From Timema cristinae (Eukaryota; Arthropoda; Insecta; Phasmatodea; Timematidae), in NCBI GenBank assembly GCA_039000515.1, contig JBCFYV010000012.1, forward strand, positions 117,849,849 through 117,913,848: DNA of 64,000 bases, given 5' to 3'. Shown here in pieces: positions 57,001-64,000 of the stretch. Made by a program: the position numbers and the translations under genes. Within the stretch, counting starts at the first letter, position 1; the number at the start of each line of letters is the position of its first letter. The notes under the pieces were generated by a model. That model was not told where the DNA came from, ran no database searches, and worked only from the letters and a program-made list of their open reading frames with translations.

Positions 57001-57200
57001 TCCCTCTTTATTATGTATAATAATCTCCTCACCTCTTTTGTGATATCACCAAGTCCAGCGGCGATTTTGGTAACTTTCTCCCTCAATTCTGTGAGGCAGT
57101 TTTCTGGTACCGACGCCGGCTGACTCAGGGAGGCCAGAGCCGAAGAGAGGTATTTTGTATTCACTTTGCTCAGCCTTAACCTAATGAACAGACGGAACAT
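54019..57200 (-). CDS. Unrecognised 780-aa basic, disordered protein with LC8-type motifs
   Basis: Exon 1 (57200-57033) encodes 56 aa and ends GAG|GTGAGG. Exon 2 (56193-54019) follows acceptor TTTTTCAG in phase 0 and runs 724 aa to a TGA. I do not recognise the family. The first ~25 residues (MFRLFIRLRLSKVNTKYLSS) are basic and free of acidic residues, compatible with a mitochondrial presequence but not proof of one; a short predicted helix follows (LTELREKVTKIAAGL). The rest is Ser/Lys/Asn-rich and probably disordered. KDTQT (about residues 311-315) and TVQTD (about 400-404) match dynein light chain LC8 motifs. A Lys-rich stretch near the C-terminus (SKKKCNLQRLSKKCNKK) could be a nuclear signal. 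A 2.2-kb open exon in AT-rich DNA with good splice sites argues that the gene is real. Confidence 0.75.
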
Positions 57201-58762
57201 TATCTACTCTGCGCCTGCCTCTAATCTTGTTTTATCACTTTCGGGAATAGAATATTTTAACATTTGAGACATGCAAACACAAACATATGTTTATTATGCA
57301 ATAAACTCTCTTAAGGCCCTGCCTACCCATAAATGCACGGTTCTAAACAAAAGAATTTAAAACAAAATATATTTAATAATTCAACATTGTTGTTTTTTAT
57401 TTATTTTAGTAACATATCTGGGCATCTTTCATAATTCTTATGGAATTTTCAAACCATGCTAAAAATAGTTATTGAAATATTTACATTAAAATGTTTCCAT
57501 TTCAATGCATTTTAAATGGGAAAACAAAAATTATTAATGGATTTATTTATTTTCTTTGTACAATTAAGCTAGAGTATTTGTTCATAACATACTATTTAAT
57601 GAATAATTTCTTTTTCTTTTTAGACATATTTTTTAATTTGGGTTAGCTTCAATAATCACGACGATATTGAGCTCTAACGACTCCCAAGTCGACTCTCTAG
57701 TCAAAATACATGGTTTTAAATACAACTTTACCTTCTGCAACTAGTTATCATAGCTGATAATAGGTGCCGTTAGTATGATCATTACCCATTTACAAGCTAG
57801 TATCATTTTGCAAGCGTTGGCTAACCTGCTGTATTGGAATGCAGGCGGCAATGGAGGGTTAAACTAATCTCTGTGACCTTCTTGAGTCAAAGAAACATTT
57901 ATACCATGTACGTTAGGATAAGAAGGGCCATTGTCCAATTATGAAAATTTGCGTAATTAAATATAAACAATTAAACATCTTAATATATTCAGTAACTAAA
58001 ATACTCACAAAGTCTTCCTGCTGTGTGAATAAATATAGTTGGTCCCTACTTACTTCAATGAGAGTATTACTCTAGTGATACATTATTTTCAAAGAAAAAG
58101 CCACATGCTTCTCCATACACAAAGTTTTATGACATTAGCCCTTATTTAACTGAGGCAGTAAAACATGTAAAATTCTTCACTCTTATCTTATATTCTTTCT
58201 TGAGTTTTCTCATTCTTTAGCACTACACGTTGTAATAATAAGAGTTAATATTCAAAGTATATGATAACTACTGTACATTGAATTTTTAATCCACTATTAT
58301 AATAAATAAAAATAAACATTCCTGCTCATATCAAACATAGTTATTTTAAATAAAATTTGGTCTAAATGTAATTTGGAGACGTTCTCAGTATAATTTTATA
58401 TACTAGTTTTTATTTTACGGTTTAGGATTTGACTCTCTTTGGACTTTGGAATAAGTTATTTTTCAAAAAGTTAATGAACAAAGTTTTTGGTAGTCAAGAT
58501 GTGAAAATGTTAATTTTATTTTATTAGCGTGTTAAATGTGATTACTTTTTATTTGAACCTGTTGCATTCTCGCAGTTTGTGCGCTCGTTTCGGAAGAAAT
58601 GTATCGAATCCCGAACAATAAGTACCCACGGTGATTACTTTTTATATAATTAACAATATGTGACCTTTGTTGCTTTCGAACAAAATCCAAGGGATTGTAT
58701 AAATTTTGAGGAGGAGAAGTATTTACAAAATATTATTTTATATCCTTGTGAATAACAAGTTT

Positions 58763-58827
58763 ATGAAGAAAGGGCGCACAAAGAAAATCAAAGATATAAT
58801 TGATTATTTAACTTCTTGTAGTAAAGG
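58763..58827 (+). CDS. Possible first coding exon (weak)
   Basis: A short frame beginning MKKGRTKKIKDIIDYLTSC ends at a consensus donor (AAAGG|GTAAGT). A slightly CpG-richer patch (58560-58625) precedes it. It lies inside the putative TTAA-flanked element at 57311-61786, so it could be a transposon exon. No downstream exon was found. Confidence 0.15.
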
Positions 58828-59327
58828 GTAAGTTTTTTTTAATGATATGCATATTACTGGCGCTTAGGCTATCTGTATCTACTAATTTAAGTACAATGGA
58901 TGAGCAGTGATACTATTTTATTTACTGTAGAAATAATATCAAAATTAAGATACAAATAAATATTTCTATATAACAATGCAGCGATTATTCTGATATTTCA
59001 AGTACTTTTTTTTTAAAGAAAAACTCTTAGCTGAAAAGTAAATGTTACTAACACTCTGTAACGCACTTATTGTATGTTCAAAATCTCTTGTGCCTTGGCC
59101 GAGTTCGTATCACGCTAGTACTAAGTAATTTCAACCTAACAGGGAATCGAACTAGTCAAGTTATTAAGCTGATTAATTTACGCACTCAGTGCTCAGTCAT
59201 AGCACTTTAGCAATATTGACCACGACATGAAGCCGATGATAAGTAAAATATATTTAAAACCATTAGAGTTAATGAACTTTTGTGTTCCCTATGCCATAAA
59301 GTAAGTAAGTAAGTATTTGATACCCGA

Positions 59328-59635
59328 CCGCCTCTGTTATATAGTGGTCAGATTTACTGGCTTCAGATACTGAAGTCCCAAGTTCGATCCCCAGTGCCCC
59401 TAATTCTGTCTGTGAAGCAGTGGGTCTGAAACGGAACCAAAGTCAACCTCGTGAGGACAAATGAGGAGATAATTGAATGAATAAGTAGCGCTTCAGTCTA
59501 GAAAACTGAGATAGAAGTCTGGAGGGCTCGTTGTGCTAACCACATGGCACCCTCAACTTGAAAATGTTGGCCCTATCTTTGCCAACATACGGCAGCCTCT
59601 CGATTGGTATAGCCTGCTTGCAGGCTGACACCATG
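59328..59635 (+). mobile_element. SINE-D copy, with tRNA-like head
   Basis: ACCGCCTCTGTTATATAGTGG head and AAGTTCGATCCCC B box, then the core GTCAACCTCGTGAGGACAA through GCAGGCTGACACCATGG shared with 44580-44816. Confidence 0.75.
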
Positions 59636-59762
59636 GAGATATTACTCAAGTTAAACTCTACCAATAGGATAAAAAATTATTCCCAAAAATATTTATTTCT
59701 GGAAAATTGTGTAAATCCTATAGATGTTTGAAAACTGTAAACACCGTATTAAATAACAGATA

Positions 59763-60013
59763 CCCACTTCAGTGGCTGAGTGGTCTAAGGTGTCACTAGT
59801 GTTAAATTGTCCTGCTGATAGCGGAGCACTTGGGGTGCAAATCCTGGTCGAGTCTATTGAGGGTAGTTTTTCCTAAATTGTTTCCCCATCTTCCAAAATA
59901 AAAATGCTGGTAGATAACCTCTCAAATGCTTCTTTCCTCATTACCACCCAATTAGATTATCATATATGCGTATAACATGAACAGGTAGTATGACGTGGTG
60001 ATATCAGTAATAA
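59763..60013 (+). mobile_element. SINE-A copy with target-site duplication
   Basis: Head CCCACTTCAGTGGCTGAGTG, tail GGTAGTATGACGTGGTG. AAATAACAGATA flanks both ends (59751-59762 and 60014-60025). Confidence 0.88.
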
Positions 60014-60368
60014 AAATAACAGATATATTTATAGTCAAAATTGTTATAGTCTTCGAAATGAAACCGCTTTTAAAATATGTTATTGCCTCCTTAGCCTTTA
60101 AATTTTAAAAATTAGCCAAAGCACAGTGGACACATTTAGCACATTAAATTTTGGTTATTTTTTATTTTACCTGCTTACTAATAAACTCAAATAAATGGTA
60201 CAACAAAATCGTAGGCTACATACTCAATCGTATAGGTTATTTATTATAGTTAGTGACAAAACCTTCAAAAATAAGTTATCTCTAATTTTACCTTAAATAA
60301 ATTTTTCTCTGATAAATAAGTGTACATTATTATTTATCACTACCCTCACCAGATATTTATTTGAAAAA

Positions 60369-61445
60369 ATTTCAATAGTGGTACAACAGCATTAACCTGG
60401 AGTCACGTGACACTTTGATATGCTAATTACTCAAAATGGGTACGGGTACAAAACTTTCTCTTTGTGGTACAAAACGGTACAGAGCTAGTATAAAACTTTG
60501 GCATGAAAAAATTCAAAAGTGGTACAACAGCATTAACCTGGAGTCACCACTTTTATATGCTAATTACTCAAAATGGGTACGGGTACAAAACTTTTCCTTT
60601 GTGGTACAAAACGGTACAAAACTAGTACAAAACTTTGGCATCAAAAAATTCAAAAGTGGCACAACAGCATTAACTTGGAGTCACCACGTTGATATGCTAA
60701 TTACTCAAAATGGGTACGGGTACAAAACTTATTTGTGTTACAAAACGGTACAAAACTAGTACACAACTTTGGCATCAAAAAATTCAAAAGTGGTACAACA
60801 GCATTAACCTGGAGCCACCACTTTGATATGCTAATTACTGAAAATGAGTACGGGTACAAAACTTATTTGTGTTACAAAACGGTATAAAACTATTACAAAA
60901 CTTTGGCATCAAAAAAAGTTCAAAATCAAAAGGGGTACAACCGCATTTACCTGGAGTACGTGGAGTACTCACTTTGATATGCTAATTACTCAAAACGGGT
61001 ACCGGTACAATACTTTTTCTTTCTGGTACAAAACGGTACAAAACTAGTACAAAACTTTGGCATCAAAAAAAGTTCAAAATTAAAAAGTAGTAAAACAGCA
61101 TTAACCTTGAGTCACCACTTTGATATGCTAATTACTCAAAATGGGTACGGATACAAAACTTTGGCATCAAAAAAAGTTCAAAATTCAAAAGTGGTACAAC
61201 TGCATTAACCTAGAGTCACCACTTTGATATGCTAATTACTCAAAATGGGTACGGGTACAAAATGGTACAAAACTAGTACAAAACTTTGGTATAAAAAAAA
61301 TTCAAAAGTGGTACAACAGCATTAACCTGGAGTCACCACGTTGATATGCTAATTACTCAAAACGGGTACGGGTACAAAACGGTACAAAACTAGTACTAAA
61401 CTTTGGCATCAAAAAGGTTCTAAATTCAAAAGTGGTACTACAGGT
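60369..61445. repeat. ~105-150-bp tandem repeat, eight copies
   Basis: TATGCTAATTACT recurs near 60418, 60555, 60693, 60827, 60978, 61124, 61228 and 61345. Inside each unit a shorter GTACAAAAC motif repeats, which explains the variable unit length. Confidence 0.9.
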
Positions 61446-62204
61446 TAATGGACGTCTAGCTGACTGGAATGAATAAGCTAATTTTTCTGCTCGAGAGTGT
61501 GATTGTATCTTGACGTTATGTCTCCCCACGTTTAGTCAAACTTGGTCGCCTACACACTTTACGGTCCGGCACTACACTTCTTATCTCTCTCAATTCTTGG
61601 AAAAAAGTTTGCTTGCTGCCTTTACTGATTACCGGTCGTGGTCGCCAGTCTCCCAATTGTTTAAACAAACCAGTAACTCTGCCAACCTGATGGCTGGAAT
61701 CCACCAGTTTGTATAACGTTAGCAACGCCATCTATTTTAGAGCTGAAAGCTCAACACACCGCCAGAGAGGGTAGGCAGGGCCTTAACTAACAAACATTAT
61801 GTTACACTTATTGAAAATAAGCCACACCAGTAGTCACACAGTCGTAGGCGTGAGATTTTCAATATGCTAGATGGTTGTTGATGAAAAATCAAGTTTCAAA
61901 TATCGGCTGGTTGCACTAAGGGTAAATTTTCATACCCCATTCACACTAATGTAAACACAGTTTCTCAAATTACCTGTCTTGTACTTTTACCCCATACATC
62001 AGGCCATTAAATAACACTTGTATTAAAATTTAAACTATAGAGAGATTGAATTGCATTAGATATAGTTGAAATATGACATATGAATAGAACCTCGGAATTT
62101 AAATTCTCGTGTCCAGGTTTCGTTTTTTTTAAGTATATTAAACATTATTAATTATTCCAAACAATTGCATTAAAAAAAATCTTCAGTGACTACACTCTAT
62201 AAGA

Positions 62205-62412
62205 CGTCACTCTTGCAACAGACCGAAGTGATTATGATGGGGAGATCGGGGTTCAAATCCCAGTTGGCTCTAATAGGGGTGTTTTTCCCTAAATAATTTT
62301 CTACTCTGTGCAAATGCTGGTATATTTATTTGAAATTCAACCTTACTCATCCTTAACACATTAGTGTATTCAATCAATACATAATCAAATATCCTGAATG
62401 ACACGGTGCTAG
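62205..62412 (+). mobile_element. SINE-A copy, diverged
   Basis: B box GGGGTTCAAATCCC, shortened body, degraded tail ACACGGTGCTAG. It ends ~45 bp from the candidate minus-strand exon. Confidence 0.65.
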
Positions 62413-62457
62413 AAATTAAAATATAAGATTCTATATTATGATTGTTAGGTTGGATAC

Positions 62458-62565
62458 CTGGAGTACATGTTGGCTTGCCGGTATTCGTCGAGGGCCGCGC
62501 TGGTACACTTTCCATGCTGGAACACACATGTGTCTTTACACTCTTTGGGGGCCGAGGCTCGGGCC
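62458..62565 (-). CDS. Probable internal exon of a Cys-containing protein, partial
   Basis: On the minus strand a good acceptor (TTGCCTCCACAG at 62566-62577) opens a 108-bp GC-rich block with 35 uninterrupted codons in one frame, ending at donor AG|GTATCC. It encodes KECKDTCVFQHGKC, a cysteine spacing like small secreted or EGF-like modules, then TSAALDEYRQANMYS. It enters in phase 1 and leaves with two bases. GC content stands out from the surroundings. No partner exon was found within the window, and the family is not recognised. Confidence 0.45.
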
Positions 62566-62734
62566 CTGTGGAGGCAATGCAACACATTCAGGGTTAGATT
62601 ACCATCAGAATCAAATGCACACTAGTATGTGTGGCTTTGCAACTGCCAGGTCAAGGTTACCAACAATCACTGTATATGTCGGGGGAGGGGGGGGCAAAGG
62701 GGGTAGGAGTGTATTCCATGTGGTATATCATCAT

Positions 62735-63030
62735 TATCAACATTATCATCATAATTTGGAACTGTTCCCATCCTGTGGCCGGGAGAGTTTATTAGAATGT
62801 CTCCATTTTCCTCTTTTCTTTCACCACTCTTCTCCTTTCACTTGCTGTTATCGACTCCTCCCATCTCTTTCTTAGTCCCCCTTGTGGTATTTTTACTAAA
62901 CACTTCCTTCATCTCTATCGTTCTCCTTGGAATTCCTTCCTTTTCCATCTTCATTGCATGATCATACCATTTCTCTTCTTGAATCCAATGTCCACGTTTC
63001 TGTTGCATATGTAACTTTGCATACAAAGTG
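62735..63030 (-). mobile_element. LINE-A 3'-end fragment, diverged
   Basis: Shares CCCATCCTGTGGCCGGGAG and CTTCTCCTTTCACTTGCTGT with the other copies, without the 62-bp expansion. Confidence 0.6.
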
Positions 63031-63579
63031 CGCTCTAAATATAACTTCCTTACAATTTGAGGCCACTTCTCGTTTCCATAGCAGATTTCTCCACGCACCT
63101 GTAGAACATCCCCCCCCCCCCAGATCTTATCAATATCATCAATTGTAGCTGGTAAAGACATTAAAGAAAAATGAGTTTTTATCCAAACAATTTGAAAAGT
63201 TCCACTTTGGTGTTCAAATGATCTAAAGTGGGTGTCAACAAACATCAGATCTTGTGGAAATTTTTACTTGATCGCTTAAGAAAACTACATTGTCTATGAA
63301 ATTTGATTTTGAGTCTTCTAAACTTACAAATTTATCAAGTACTTTCAAATAATATTTGAATGTGACCAAAATAACCTTTGTTGGTCATAATCTGTCATTT
63401 ATTTTTTCTATGTTGATTTCTATAAAGATGGGACAAAGTATTTGAAGGAGGTGAATTTTAAGGAATAAATACAAGTTGTATAGGCTAAAAAAAAGGAAAA
63501 GTAGAGTGAATAAACAAAGGGTGAACAAAGGAGCATTTATAAGTTGATTGGGGCCCGAAAAGGTTGCCGACCTTGGTCT

Positions 63580-63700
63580 AGTCTAAAGCATAACGCCCGC
63601 AACAGACTTGATTGCAAGTAACAAGGTTATCTAGGTTCGAGTGAACTTGTACAAGCTTGTCACTCTTTATCCACACTAATGCGGGTGCAAAAATTAACTC
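63580..63700 (+). mobile_element. SINE-A fragment
   Basis: Only a tRNA-like region (ATCTAGGTTCGAG) and part of the body are recognisable. Confidence 0.4.
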
Positions 63701-63764
63701 CTAAATGCACCAGTGGTATTTAATGTTCTCTTTCTAACTGACTGATTATATATATCAGTACATG

Positions 63765-63947
63765 ATTAATAAACCAACTTAACTCTAGAGCAGACACAAC
63801 ATCCAGTCCCCCGCCCATTAATTCATCACTGTGAAAGTGGAGGATTAAATTTTTCCACAAATTAGTCATAAATTCTTCGGGAATCGAACCCTAGACCCTC
63901 AGTTCAGAAGACATGACCTACCGACCGAGCTAATATGTCAGACTCCA
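63765..63947 (-). mobile_element. SINE-C copy
   Basis: AATTCATCACTGTGAAAG body and GGGAATCGAACCCTAGACCC (B-box complement), then A-box complement ACCGAGCTAATATGTC. Confidence 0.75.
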
Positions 63948-64000
63948 ATATATTAAGCGAGACACAAGTTCTAAGGACTGACACTTTTAGTCTTAAACCC

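Larger units (their letters stand above)
57311..61786. mobile_element. piggyBac-like TTAA-flanked element, 4.5 kb, no intact transposase
   Basis: TTAA followed by GGCCCTGCCTACCC (57311-57328) is exactly inverted at 61769-61786. TTAA duplication with a CCCTGCC-like inverted terminus is the piggyBac pattern. The interior has no long open frame but holds a SINE-D, a SINE-A and the ~130-bp array. The left end lies only ~110 bp upstream of the ATG of the minus-strand gene at 57200. Confidence 0.65.

Noticed and set aside
60436..61047. Two open frames with GTACAAAAC-coded repeats
   Set aside because: They are products of the ~130-bp tandem array; unit lengths vary and the frame is not kept.

Overview
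This is a stretch of an AT-rich, intron-rich animal nuclear genome. It is almost certainly arthropod and probably insect: one gene combines an N-terminal ZAD (zinc-finger-associated domain, an arthropod speciality) with C-terminal C2H2 fingers. GC-richer coding exons of 90-260 bp (plus a few long ones) sit among long introns filled with SINEs, LINE fragments, foldback/MITE elements and minisatellites. There is no operon structure and there are no bacterial signals.

Genes: (1) 182-14212 (+), the last eight exons of a sorting nexin 14 orthologue (PX domain plus C-terminal nexin domain); its N-terminal half lies left of the window. (2) 17559-25107 (+), a three-exon ZAD / four-C2H2-finger transcription factor with one reading-frame break. 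(3) 32843-47584 (+), a complete eight-exon, 407-aa SLC17-type MFS anion transporter. (4) 54019-57200 (-), a two-exon gene for an unrecognised 780-aa, low-complexity, basic protein with two LC8-type motifs. (5) 62458-62565 (-), a probable single exon of a Cys-containing protein. A weak first-exon candidate lies at 58763-58827 (+).

Mobile and repetitive DNA: at least five tRNA-headed SINE families, two of which share one 3' tail; 3' ends of two non-LTR retrotransposon families; a LINE RT remnant (20.1-20.8 kb); a Penelope-like element fragment inside ~110-bp inverted repeats (48.1-49.5 kb); a TTAA-flanked, piggyBac-like 4.5-kb element (57.3-61.8 kb); and several short inverted-repeat elements. 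Large tandem arrays have 62-bp units (7.2-8.5, 40.0-42.8 and 43.5 kb), 89-bp units (45.7-47.0 kb), 33-bp units (25.3-25.9 kb) and ~130-bp units (60.4-61.4 kb). The 62-bp arrays grew out of a coding segment of a LINE. The 89-bp array grew inside a foldback element and carries a strong 3' splice-site motif in every copy.

The genes are not obviously linked in function. Three coding positions appear to lack one C each, all beside C runs, which points to assembly error more than to gene decay.
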